This document shows, one piece after another, positions 35,300 to 43,766 of a DNA stretch of 64,000 nt (its first letter is position 1; the number at the start of each line of letters is the position of its first letter). Source of the DNA: CAYMPH01 sp964392365. GTDB taxonomy: Bacteria; Spirochaetota; UBA4802; UBA5550. A model generated the notes under the pieces. That model was given only the letters and a program-made list of their open reading frames with translations, was not told the origin of the DNA and did no database searches. The stretch is from contig CAYMPH010000006.1 of NCBI GenBank assembly GCA_964392365.1, forward strand, positions 1 to 64,000, read 5' to 3'. The translations under genes and the position numbers were made by a program.

Positions 35300-36802
35300 T
35301 TGAGTGAAATAAATTCAGATATTCTGATATTTGCTGATGCGCATCCAGAAGGATCAGATATTACTCATTTATATCTCAATGACTCTTTCATACCTGATAT
35401 TCTTTTCAATAAACTTAAAACATCAAAACTTATAAATAGAATTTACTTTTCTGTTCCAGCTTCTATATCTGAAAAATTCTCTCAATTTGAAAATGTTATA
35501 ATCAGAAACGGGAATGATGGAGTAGATTTCTGGAAGGATGTTTTTTCAAAAACTAATTCCTGTAATATAGTTAAACTATATGCTGATTCCCCTTTTATTG
35601 ATATTACAATTATTGAAGAAATGATTGCAATTCATCTGGAATATCTTGCAGAATTCACCTACTCAGACAATCTTCCTGAAGGTTTAGCCTGTGAAATTTT
35701 TTCAAGTGATTTAATAAATCTTCTGCCGGAAACAAATGAAAAAACGCTTCAACTTGGAAAAATAATCAAATCAAACATAAATCAGTTCGATGTTGAACTT
35801 TATTATAAAGAGCCCGATATAAGAGATAAAAGAATTTCATTCCGCTGTACAAATAAGCGCGATAAAATAATTCTTGAGAATATTTTTTCACTTTCAGAAT
35901 CAATTCCTGCTTATTCTGAAATTAAAGAACTTATTGAGAAAAACCCTGATATTTTATATACAGGTCCTTCATATCTTGAAATAGAAATTACAGGGAACTG
36001 TGATCTTGATTGTATTTTCTGTTACAGAAAAACTCTGAAAAAAAATCATTCGGATATGTCTTTAGCATCATTTAAAAAAATAATTTCAGAAATGGAAATT
36101 TTTAAACTGCCCTATACAATCTGTTTTGGCGGTTCCGGAGAGCCTCTTTATAATCCTGATTTTTATAAAATTGCAGAAATTGCTTTGGAAAATTCTTTTG
36201 TAGAAAGAATAATTGTTGAAACAAACGGAATAAAAGCTGATTCAAATTATCTCTCTTTTCTTGAGGAAAAAGGTGCAGGGAAAATTACTACAATAGTAAA
36301 TTTCAATGGACTTAATAAAGACAGTTATTCAGCAATTCATAGAAACGACTTTTTCGAAATTGTGTTTAAAAATATTATTACATTAAATAATTCTGAAAAA
36401 ATATCCCCGAATATATATACGCAAATTATGAAAATTAATGAGACTAAACCGATTATAGATAAATATTACGACTTGCTTGAAAAAAATAAAGTGAAAATAA
36501 TTCTTCAGAAACAAAACATATATTCCGGTTCTATTGATGACAGAAGATATTCTGATCTTTCACCCGTTGATAGAGTTCCCTGCTGGCATCTGCAAAGAGA
36601 TATGTATATTATTTCAGATGGTTCAGTATGTTTCTGCAAACAGGATGTTGACGGAAAATCAGCAAGGGGTAATATAAATTCAGAATCCGTTTCTGATTTA
36701 TGGGAAAAAGGAAAAAATGCATTTATTTCTGATTATTCAGGGAAATTTTCAGAAAAACCGGATTGCAAATCATGCGATGAATGGTACACCTTTAACTATT
36801 AA
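35300..36802 (+). CDS. Radical SAM protein of the spiro-SPASM type
   Basis: A 500-residue iron-sulfur enzyme. Residues about 1-200 look like a nucleotidyltransferase-type domain (IVKLYADSPFIDITIIEEM, as in CMP-sugar synthetases) without clear catalytic motifs. The radical SAM core begins at about 228 with EIEITGNCDLDCIFCYRK (CxxxCxxC) and FGGSGEPLYNP. A SPASM-like C terminus carries extra cysteines (VPCWHL, DGSVCFCKQD, PDCKSCDEW). This architecture matches the spiro-SPASM family known from spirochaetes; its substrate is undefined. The start is TTG at 35300, with AGGA ten bases before. It is embedded between parvulin and SpsF/SpsG-like genes, hinting at modification of an envelope molecule. 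Confidence 0.82.
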   Translation: MSEINSDILIFADAHPEGSDITHLYLNDSFIPDILFNKLKTSKLINRIYFSVPASISEKFSQFENVIIRNGNDGVDFWKDVFSKTNSCNIVKLYADSPFIDITIIEEMIAIHLEYLAEFTYSDNLPEGLACEIFSSDLINLLPETNEKTLQLGKIIKSNINQFDVELYYKEPDIRDKRISFRCTNKRDKIILENIFSLSESIPAYSEIKELIEKNPDILYTGPSYLEIEITGNCDLDCIFCYRKTLKKNHSDMSLASFKKIISEMEIFKLPYTICFGGSGEPLYNPDFYKIAEIALENSFVERIIVETNGIKADSNYLSFLEEKGAGKITTIVNFNGLNKDSYSAIHRNDFFEIVFKNIITLNNSEKISPNIYTQIMKINETKPIIDKYYDLLEKNKVKIILQKQNIYSGSIDDRRYSDLSPVDRVPCWHLQRDMYIISDGSVCFCKQDVDGKSARGNINSESVSDLWEKGKNAFISDYSGKFSEKPDCKSCDEWYTFNY

Positions 36803-36826
36803 TTACTATTATTTTTAATAAAACAA

Positions 36827-37570
36827 ATGAAAATAAAAGCTACAGCTATAATCCAGGCAAGAATGAGCTCTGAAAGACTTCCTGGTAAATCTTTACTCCC
36901 TCTTGCAGGCAAACCTTTAATTTGGCATATAATAGAAAGAGCAAAACAAATTGAAAATATTACTGCGGTTGTTCTTGCTACAGGTGAATCTAAAATAAAT
37001 GATCCTCTGGAATTGATTGCTGCTGAATGCGGAATTTCAGTATTCAGAGGTTCCGAAAACAATGTTCTTGAAAGATATAAACTTGCTTCTGATAAACACG
37101 GTTCAGATTATATAGTTCGAATAACAGGCGATAACCCTTTCACTGATCCGACATATGCTTCAATGGCACTTGAAATTGCAGTTGAATCCGGTGCGGATCT
37201 TTCATCCTTAATAAATATTCCAATTGGTACTGCAGTAGAAATTATTAAAAAATCAGCTCTGGATGAAGCTTTTTCCATGAGTCACGAAGGGTATCATTTT
37301 GAGCATGTAACCCCATACATTAAAGAGCATCCTGAACTTTTCAATATTGAAAGACATCCTGCTTCGTTTGAGAATCCATTTGAAAATCTCCGCTTAACAG
37401 TTGATACGAAAGAAGATTACTCCCTTGCTTCTAAAATTTATGAAGCTCTATATAAAGGGAAAAACTTTCCTCTTGAAACTGTTATCAGCTTCCTTGAAAA
37501 AAATCCTGAACTTGTAAAAATAAACACCGGAATAAAACAACGCGGAATGACACACTCAACTTATGAGTAA
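36827..37570 (+). CDS. SpsF-like cytidylyltransferase
   Basis: A 247-residue nucleotidyltransferase of the SpsF/CMP-NeuAc-synthetase-like group. The N terminus has the nucleotide motif AIIQARMSSERLPGKSLLPL, followed by RITGDNPFTDP and IPIGTAVEII. Related enzymes activate sugars as CMP derivatives for surface glycans or flagellin glycosylation. No ribosome-binding site is evident before the ATG. It is 24 bp after the spiro-SPASM gene, and its 3' end overlaps the SpsG-like gene by 8 bp, a fixed-looking pair. Confidence 0.85.
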   Translation: MKIKATAIIQARMSSERLPGKSLLPLAGKPLIWHIIERAKQIENITAVVLATGESKINDPLELIAAECGISVFRGSENNVLERYKLASDKHGSDYIVRITGDNPFTDPTYASMALEIAVESGADLSSLINIPIGTAVEIIKKSALDEAFSMSHEGYHFEHVTPYIKEHPELFNIERHPASFENPFENLRLTVDTKEDYSLASKIYEALYKGKNFPLETVISFLEKNPELVKINTGIKQRGMTHSTYE

Positions 37571-38474
37571 AGTAATATCGATAATTACAGACTGGAGCGC
37601 TTCTATCGGCTCAGGCCATATTCAGAGAATGATGTCACTCGCCCGTTTAATTAATTCAAAAAAAGACTTTAAAGCATATATTATAAATCAGAAAAAATTT
37701 ATAGAAGACTACAGAAAATTTGATGATATCATTCTCAATGATATTCATCCTGATACTTTTTTTATAATAAGGGATATGCGCGATTCTGTTCAGGATCAGA
37801 TTGAAAAATTAAAAAAATTTGCGCCGGTTCTTGCAATTGATGATCTCGGTAAAGGATCAGACCACGCTGATTTTAAAATCAGCATTCTTCCGGATCCTCA
37901 AACAAATAAACATGATATAGATAAATTTTTATACGGTTACAATTTTTCTGAATCAATAAAGTCACTGCAATCAAAACCAATTTATAATAAAGATATTGAT
38001 ATTGCATTTTATACCGGTTATAAACGTGATCATAATTATGTCTCATCAATTATAAAACTTTTCCCTCATAATTCAACAGCTGCTGTTCTTTCAGGTAAAG
38101 AATCATTTCTGTTTCAAGATGGAGAAAGAAAAGAATTCACCCTGGAATTTTCAGAAGCACTTCTGAGATCAAAGATTTTAATTTCACATTTCGGCCTTAC
38201 CATTTATGAAGGATTTGCGTGCAGAACTGTTCCAATGACAATTCATCCAACGCAATATCACGGGACTCTCACGAAAATAGTACAAAAAGAAATGGGGATA
38301 ATTGATCTGGGATTATTCGAAACTCTTGATAAAAACAGTGCAGCAGAAATTATTAAAAGAACTCTTGCGGATATTAAGGCTGAACCGGTTTCTCCATCAC
38401 AGGTTTTAAACAGGATCATAAATTCTGAAAATAATATCTATAATTTTATATTAAATATTACAAAAACAATATAA
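37563..38474 (+). CDS. SpsG/PseG-like sugar-nucleotide hydrolase or glycosyltransferase
   Basis: A 303-residue GT-B-like protein. The N-terminal GSGHIQRMMSLARL motif and the later blocks LAIDDLGKGSDHADFKI and ISHFGLTIYEGFACRTVP match the PseG/SpsG group, which removes UDP from activated amino-sugars in pseudaminic-acid-type pathways. Overlapping its SpsF-like partner by 8 bp, it could supply the sugar that the neighbour activates with CTP. The other genes of a full pseudaminic pathway (PseB, PseC, PseH, PseI) are not in the window. Last gene of the plus-strand unit. Confidence 0.75.
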   Translation: MSKVISIITDWSASIGSGHIQRMMSLARLINSKKDFKAYIINQKKFIEDYRKFDDIILNDIHPDTFFIIRDMRDSVQDQIEKLKKFAPVLAIDDLGKGSDHADFKISILPDPQTNKHDIDKFLYGYNFSESIKSLQSKPIYNKDIDIAFYTGYKRDHNYVSSIIKLFPHNSTAAVLSGKESFLFQDGERKEFTLEFSEALLRSKILISHFGLTIYEGFACRTVPMTIHPTQYHGTLTKIVQKEMGIIDLGLFETLDKNSAAEIIKRTLADIKAEPVSPSQVLNRIINSENNIYNFILNITKTI

Positions 38475-38523
38475 TCAATTGATAACAAATCCTGCTTGTA
38501 TAATAAAATTATCTGATTTTTTT

Positions 38524-39102
38524 CTAAAAATAGAAACTTACATCAAAAGCACCGCCAAGAACAACTCCTGATAGAGTATCAGAAAAAAGTGGGATTGCAA
38601 AAATTCTTAGACCTGTAACCATATAAGTTTTTCCGGAATAAAATCCTAATCCAAAAAGCGAACTGACAATAGGCCCTGCAGAAAAAAATGGCATGCCTCT
38701 TGAATTAAAGCTCGAATGATAATCAGGTCCGTAGTTTAAACTTACTCCAAGCCCGGGACCGCCTACAAAATATAATTTTTCAGAAATCTTAGTTCTGAAT
38801 TCAAAAGTTAATTGCGGTTCAAACTGAAGCAGACTGAATGCAGCTGCAAAAAGAATTGGCCGGAAAACTGGAAAATTAAGAACAAAAGAAAAATCATTTG
38901 ATGGACTGAATCTTGTATTCAGCATTATATCCGCTATCGGGCCTCCAGGGACTCCGCCTGTTGCTACACACATTCTAACATTATCATATCTTCCGCCTGC
39001 TGTTACATTTATTCCAATAGATACCGGTTTAAACTCCTGAGCAGAAAGAACGGCTGGAATTATCATTAAAAGCAGTATTATAAGAGCGAATTTTTTTTTC
39101 AT
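38524..39102 (-). CDS. Predicted outer-membrane beta-barrel protein
   Basis: A 192-residue exported protein: signal peptide (MKKKFALIILLLMIIPAVLSA) followed by amphipathic strands rich in Gly, Phe and Tyr (FKPVSIGINVTAGGRY, QLTFEFRTKISEKLYFVGG) and ending in VVLGGAFDVSFYF with a terminal Phe, the usual recognition end for barrel insertion. About eight strands would fit the length. GAGG stands five bases before the ATG. It follows the MshEN-like gene by 13 bp in the same direction and converges with the SpsG-like gene. Ligand and function unknown. Confidence 0.75.
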   Translation of the reverse strand: MKKKFALIILLLMIIPAVLSAQEFKPVSIGINVTAGGRYDNVRMCVATGGVPGGPIADIMLNTRFSPSNDFSFVLNFPVFRPILFAAAFSLLQFEPQLTFEFRTKISEKLYFVGGPGLGVSLNYGPDYHSSFNSRGMPFFSAGPIVSSLFGLGFYSGKTYMVTGLRIFAIPLFSDTLSGVVLGGAFDVSFYF

Positions 39103-39115
39103 GTAAACCTCTATT

Positions 39116-39304
39116 TTATAATCTATCTTCAGCCTGACTCCTGAGAGCGATGATTAATTGCTCGTCATGAATGTATCCAAGACCAATTAAAATTTCGCCA
39201 AGAAGACCACCGTCTTTTACCTGCTTTTTCAAGGCTAAATCAAGCTGCCATTCAGAAATAGAACCGCCTTTTACAAGATATTCACCTAACTTCAAATTTT
39301 CCAT
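39116..39304 (-). CDS. Stand-alone MshEN-type domain, 62 aa (possible c-di-GMP receptor)
   Basis: The 62 residues consist almost solely of two 24-residue motifs (5-28 and 34-57) separated by five residues, the exact architecture of the MshEN (GspE N-terminal) cyclic-di-GMP-binding domain. Motif 1 reads KLGEYLV..G.I....L..AL..Q and motif 2 LLGEILI..G.I....L..AL..Q. The first-position Arg of the consensus is Lys in motif 1 and Leu in motif 2, so binding may be weakened or lost. Normally the domain sits on an ATPase or receiver; here it stands alone. GGAAAG precedes the ATG. It is encoded 13 bp before the outer-membrane protein gene. Confidence 0.8.
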   Translation of the reverse strand: MENLKLGEYLVKGGSISEWQLDLALKKQVKDGGLLGEILIGLGYIHDEQLIIALRSQAEDRL

Positions 39305-39387
39305 AAATAGCTTTCCATTATGAATTATACTTAATTTATTTTAAATATAGATTATTAGCGGGGTTATTGCAATAACTTTTTATTATT

Positions 39388-40095
39388 TTATTTTGCTGCA
39401 GTTGATGAAGAAAGCTTTCTGCGTTTATTTTCAAGCTTTTTCAGGTGAGTGTTTATTATTTTTTCAAAATTTAGAGAACCGTTATTTATTGAAAATCTTT
39501 CAGATTCCATAAAACTGAGATCCGTTGTAATTTTAATTTTGCCGGCTTCTTTAGAATATTTCTGCGCTTCTTTCCAGAAAGGCAGAGCTTCCTTATAATA
39601 TTTTTCAGCAATATCCATGCTTTCATTGATTTCTTTCGCAAAAACCGGATCATAAAATTTTACTTCTATTCTATCATATTTCGAAGCTATTGTCATATGG
39701 CTTCTCATTATCAAAAGATTAATATGCATAAACATGAGATTTCTATATTTGTGATATTCTTTATCCGAGTTAATTTTAACAAGTGCTTTTGAAGGGAATC
39801 TGAAATTGCTTTTTAGTGCAGCCTGCAAATAAGAAATATTTTTTCTTAATGTGTTCTCATTATAATATTGTTTAAGCCCGTAAAGTACATAAAAATCTTC
39901 AACAAAATGAGGAACTGTATCATTATGAAGCCTGTTACGCACAATATAATCTGAGAATGGAAGGTACTGACTTTCATCCTTCTCATTATTAAAATACTGA
40001 TACTGGTAATCCTCAGCAGATATCAATACCGGGAAAATAAGAAGCATCAGTAATATAAATATTTTTTCCAGTATATTATTATCAGCAAGTTTCAT
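39388..40095 (-). CDS. Secreted hypothetical protein
   Basis: A 235-residue exported protein with an N-terminal hydrophobic signal (about 10-27, ending VLISAED) and a charged, Tyr/Lys-rich helical body (LLIMRSHMTIASKYDRIEVKF, YYKEALPFWKEAQKYSKEA). There is no recognised domain, and no Cys that would suggest lipidation. The C-terminal end is strongly basic (KKLENKRRKLSSSTAAK). No ribosome-binding site is visible. It is divergent from copA and 83 bp before the MshEN-like gene, which may be in the same unit. Confidence 0.7.
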   Translation of the reverse strand: MKLADNNILEKIFILLMLLIFPVLISAEDYQYQYFNNEKDESQYLPFSDYIVRNRLHNDTVPHFVEDFYVLYGLKQYYNENTLRKNISYLQAALKSNFRFPSKALVKINSDKEYHKYRNLMFMHINLLIMRSHMTIASKYDRIEVKFYDPVFAKEINESMDIAEKYYKEALPFWKEAQKYSKEAGKIKITTDLSFMESERFSINNGSLNFEKIINTHLKKLENKRRKLSSSTAAK

Positions 40096-40163
40096 TTTTT
40101 ATTCGTTCCAGAGAAATTATTATATTTATTATCGGCATAAAACCGCTTTTTTTACAGGAAAAC

Positions 40164-40274
40164 ATGAATCTTCAGCATATATATTTAATTTTGCTTGTAT
40201 GTTTTAATTTTTCTTATTATATTCTTAAGATTGAATTATATAAAAAAGAGATAAACTATGACAAAAAAAATTGA
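40164..40274 (+). CDS. Possible 36-aa leader peptide overlapping the copA start
   Basis: An ATG with AGGA four bases upstream opens a 36-codon frame (MNLQHIYLILLVCFNFSYYI, then a Lys/Glu-rich tail). Its TGA lies 14 bases past the copA ATG, in a different frame. Such an overlap would couple translation of the copper ATPase to this hydrophobic peptide, which has a single Cys. copA itself has only a weak GAG as ribosome-binding site. No homologue is recognised; chance is possible in AT-rich DNA. Confidence 0.35.
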   Translation: MNLQHIYLILLVCFNFSYYILKIELYKKEINYDKKN

Positions 40275-42429
40275 ACTTCAGCTTGCAGGTATGTCATGCG
40301 CTGCCTGCGCACTTAGAATAGAAAAAGGCCTCAATAAAACAATAGGTGTAAATTCAGCTAATGTAAATTTTGCTGCAGAAAAAGCTTATCTTGATATAAA
40401 TCCGGAAAGTATTAATATTGAAAAGATAATTGAAACAGTACATAATCTTGGTTACGAAGCAATTGCTCAAAATGAAGTTAAAAAAAACAAACTTGATGAA
40501 ATAAAAAAACTTAAAATACTGATACTCATCTCATCTGTATTATCATTTCCTCTTGTTTTTGGTATGTTTCTCCAGCTTGTAAATATCAATATTCATATTC
40601 TTCATGATCCTCTATTCCAGCTTTTTCTTTCAGCTCCTGTTCAATTTATTGTTGGCTGGAGATTTTATAAAAATTCATACCACAGTTTAAAATCATTGAG
40701 CCCTGGAATGGATGTTCTTGTTTCGATAGGAACTTTATCTGCTTTTTCATTCAGTGTATATAACGGTTTTTTTTCTCCGGTTTATTCAGACAGAATGAAT
40801 CTATATTTTGAAGCTTCTTCAGTAATTATAACATTAGTACTGCTCGGAAAATATCTTGAAGAGTCAGCAAAAGGACGGACTTCCGAGGCTATTAAAAAAC
40901 TTATGGTTCTCCAGCCCGATAAAGCAGTAATTATAAAAAATGGCGTGGAAACATTAACATCGATAGAAAATGTTCTGCCTGGAGATATTGTTCTGATTAA
41001 ACCAGGAGAAAGAATTCCTGCTGATGGTATAATTATTGAGGGAGAATCTTCTGTTGATGAAAGCATGATAACCGGTGAAAGCATGCCTGTTGATAAATCA
41101 ACAGGTAATCCTGTTTCAGCAGGAACAATTAATCTTTACGGTACATTTAAATTCACTGCGGAAAAAATAGGGAAAAATACTTTTCTCTCTCATATAATTG
41201 AAACTGTAGAAAAAGCTCAGGGACTTAAACCTGCTATTCAAAAACTTGCAGATAAAATTGCAGGTGTTTTTGTACCTTCAGTTCTTGCAATTGCTGCAGT
41301 AACATTCTCTGTATGGTATTTCGGTTTTGGTAATTTCACGGGAGGATTAATGGCAGCTGTTGCAGTGCTTGTTATAGCGTGTCCATGCGCTTTAGGCCTT
41401 GCAACTCCAACAGCAATCATGGTTGGTACAGGCAAAGGTGCAGAGAACGGGATCCTGATTAAAAATCCTGACAGTCTTGAACTCGCTCATAAAATAAATA
41501 CTATTGTTCTTGATAAAACAGGTACTCTTACACAAGGCAAACCTGTGGTAACAGATATAATTTCATCAGAAAATTTTAATGACAGCGAACTTGCAATTTT
41601 TGCCGGTTCAGCAGAAAAAAATTCAGAGCATCCGGTTGCAGCAGCTATTTCTGATTATGCGTTTTTAAATTTCGGAGAACTTCTGCCTGTACAGGAATTT
41701 CAGGCAGTTCCGGGAAAGGGTGTAGAGGCTGTTATATCCGGCAAAAAAATTTCAATCGGCACTTCCAAATTTATGGATGAAAAAAAAATATCTTATTCAT
41801 CATTTATTGAAAAAAAAGATTCCCTTGAAAAAACCGGTAAAACTGTAATGATCACTGCAGTTAATAATGAAACTGCAGGTTTAATTGCTGTTGCTGATAC
41901 GCTGAAAACAACCTCTGCGGAAGCAGTAAAACAGCTTAAAAAAATAGGCCTGGATGTAATTATGATTACAGGCGATAATCTCAGAACAGCACAGTATATA
42001 GCAAATCTTGCAGGCATTGAAAAAGTAATTGCTGAAGTTTTACCTGATGGAAAATCAGTTGAAATTATCAAATTAAGAAATGAAGGGAGAATTGTTGCTA
42101 TGGTAGGCGATGGCATAAATGATTCCCCTGCTCTTGTATCAGCGGATATAGGCATTGCAATTGGCACTGGTACAGATATTGCTATTGAATCATCTGATAT
42201 CACGCTAATTAAAGGCGATCTTCTTTCAGTTGTAACTGCAATTAAGCTTTCAAGGAAAACCATGACTAAGATTAAACAGAATCTTTTCTGGGCGTTTTTT
42301 TATAATGTAATAGGAATTCCTATAGCAGCGCTTGGCTTGCTTAATCCTGTGTTTGCAGGAGCTGCAATGGCCCTAAGCTCAGTTTCAGTTGTTTCAAACT
42401 CACTTGCTCTAAAAAGATTCAAAGCTTGA
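40258..42429 (+). CDS. copA: Copper-translocating P1B-type ATPase
   Basis: A 723-residue inner-membrane pump exporting Cu(I) with ATP. In order: one N-terminal heavy-metal domain (CxxC in GMSCAACALR, residues 10-25), membrane helices, the actuator domain with DESMITGES, the ion-binding CPC in CPCALGLATPTA, the phosphorylation site DKTGTLTQG, the HP motif in SEHPVAAAI, and MVGDGINDSPAL. The last helices keep the YN and MxxSS (MALSSVSV) residues typical of the Cu(I) CopA subgroup. Length is normal with a single metal-binding domain. No copper regulator or chaperone gene is adjacent. Confidence 0.95.
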   Translation: MTKKIELQLAGMSCAACALRIEKGLNKTIGVNSANVNFAAEKAYLDINPESINIEKIIETVHNLGYEAIAQNEVKKNKLDEIKKLKILILISSVLSFPLVFGMFLQLVNINIHILHDPLFQLFLSAPVQFIVGWRFYKNSYHSLKSLSPGMDVLVSIGTLSAFSFSVYNGFFSPVYSDRMNLYFEASSVIITLVLLGKYLEESAKGRTSEAIKKLMVLQPDKAVIIKNGVETLTSIENVLPGDIVLIKPGERIPADGIIIEGESSVDESMITGESMPVDKSTGNPVSAGTINLYGTFKFTAEKIGKNTFLSHIIETVEKAQGLKPAIQKLADKIAGVFVPSVLAIAAVTFSVWYFGFGNFTGGLMAAVAVLVIACPCALGLATPTAIMVGTGKGAENGILIKNPDSLELAHKINTIVLDKTGTLTQGKPVVTDIISSENFNDSELAIFAGSAEKNSEHPVAAAISDYAFLNFGELLPVQEFQAVPGKGVEAVISGKKISIGTSKFMDEKKISYSSFIEKKDSLEKTGKTVMITAVNNETAGLIAVADTLKTTSAEAVKQLKKIGLDVIMITGDNLRTAQYIANLAGIEKVIAEVLPDGKSVEIIKLRNEGRIVAMVGDGINDSPALVSADIGIAIGTGTDIAIESSDITLIKGDLLSVVTAIKLSRKTMTKIKQNLFWAFFYNVIGIPIAALGLLNPVFAGAAMALSSVSVVSNSLALKRFKA

Positions 42430-42480
42430 AAAAATCAAAAAAAATTCTTGCATCTTCTTTACAAATAATCGATATTGAAT

Positions 42481-42506
42481 ATATAAGAAAAAACTTATAT
42501 TTTTGT
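42481..42506 (+). terminator. AT-rich hairpin terminator after copA
   Basis: A perfect 7-bp inverted repeat ATATAAG / CTTATAT with six As as loop, directly followed by TTTTTG, 51 bp after the copA stop. The stem has only one G:C pair, so termination may be weak; the position and T-run argue for a terminator. Confidence 0.4.
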
Positions 42507-42560
42507 ATTAATTATTTCGTGAACTGCTAAATTTATAATTCAAACTGGAAAATATAAAAA

Positions 42561-43556
42561 ATGAAATATAAAATAAAAAAATTTCAAAGCCGTATTAATG
42601 GCAAATTAAATGAAAAGCTGCAGATTTTTAAGAAAAAATCCGGCAAAAAATGGGAATATTTTTTACAAAAAGGTCATGAAAGAATGACAATAATGTTCAT
42701 TCCTCATAATGAAAAAAAAATATTTAATTTTCAGATTTCAAAATTTACTATCTCATTTTTTGTATTGCTTTTCATGATAGTTCTCGTTACATCTTCATAC
42801 GCTCTTATCCGGAATAATGCTATAAAAAGAGAAGAAAAAAGACTTCTTCTTACATATCATGACATAAGAGCCCAGCTTCTTATTTTCGAAAATCTTACAG
42901 TAAGCATAAAAGATCAGATCAGCGACATTAAACCCGAAATTGAAGATATTTACGAATATACTGCAGGCAGCAAAGAAAAAGAAAAAATCTGGTCTTTGCA
43001 GGATTACGACAAGGAAACACTTGATGAACTCAGAAAAATAAAGAATCTTCTGCCAGATGAAATATTTATGATTAAGGATATTCAGAAAGATATTATCTGT
43101 ACTACAAATACTGTAAAAACTGTTAAAAATTTTATCGATGTTAGAAGTAAAGTAGTAAAAGATACACCATCTATAATTCCAAATGACGGACACATTACTT
43201 CATTATTCGGATGGAGACGTTCTCCTTTCGGATATGGACGTGATTTTCATACAGGAATTGATATCGCTGCATCAAACGGAACGCCAATAAGAGCAACTGC
43301 TCCTGGTGTTGTTGCATCAGTAGGCTGGACAGGCGGTTATGGATTCTCTGTAAGAATAAAACATAAATACGGCTTTGAAACAATATATGCACACTGCAGC
43401 AAAACAGCAGTTGAAAATGGGGCAACAATTACAAAAGGCCAGGTCATTGGATATGTCGGACAAACCGGAAATGCGACCGGAAACCACTGCCATTACGAAA
43501 TCCGGCTTGGTAATTTACCAATAAATCCTTATCCTTATATGAGCAGAATCTGGTAA
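42561..43556 (+). CDS. Membrane-anchored M23 (LytM-type) metallopeptidase
   Basis: A 331-residue envelope peptidase. After a basic cytoplasmic start there is one membrane helix (about 53-76, ISFFVLLFMIVLVTSSYAL), a helical linker, and the peptidase_M23 domain (about 205-331). Zinc ligands are seen in FHTGID (HxxxD) and CHYEIR (HxH-type, HCHYE), with the catalytic HYGF-YAHC segment. The length of the last domain is normal and it ends right at the catalytic fold. It should cut peptidoglycan cross-links or act as a division/export-zone remodeller. It directly precedes the SprA-like giant gene, though a separate promoter is predicted for that gene. Confidence 0.9.
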   Translation: MKYKIKKFQSRINGKLNEKLQIFKKKSGKKWEYFLQKGHERMTIMFIPHNEKKIFNFQISKFTISFFVLLFMIVLVTSSYALIRNNAIKREEKRLLLTYHDIRAQLLIFENLTVSIKDQISDIKPEIEDIYEYTAGSKEKEKIWSLQDYDKETLDELRKIKNLLPDEIFMIKDIQKDIICTTNTVKTVKNFIDVRSKVVKDTPSIIPNDGHITSLFGWRRSPFGYGRDFHTGIDIAASNGTPIRATAPGVVASVGWTGGYGFSVRIKHKYGFETIYAHCSKTAVENGATITKGQVIGYVGQTGNATGNHCHYEIRLGNLPINPYPYMSRIW

Positions 43557-43650
43557 TATCATTTATATAAGTTTTTATTTGTGAATATGCGGTTGAATTT
43601 CTTCTGAAAAAAGAGAATCATTTTCACCCTTATATTTAACATAATCCTGA

Positions 43651-43679
43651 TTGATTTATTTCTAAAAAAATACTGTAAT
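43651..43679 (+). promoter_or_regulatory. Predicted promoter of the SprA-like gene
   Basis: A -35 hexamer TTGATT (43651-43656), an optimal 17-base spacer and -10 TGTAAT (43674-43679, five of six consensus bases). The transcript would have a leader of about 80 bases before the ATG at 43767, which lacks a clear ribosome-binding site. Confidence 0.5.
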
Positions 43680-43766
43680 ATTAATTTTAAAACTCTTTTT
43701 TTTGATTGTATTCTATGAATACACCTTCCAATCTTATTAGCTAAAACAATTTCAAAATAAAAAATT

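Noticed and set aside
41793..42263. 156-codon open frame opposite copA
   Set aside because: It is antisense to the conserved ATP-binding and hinge motifs of the copper ATPase and shows only low-complexity Ile/Ser/Pro composition.
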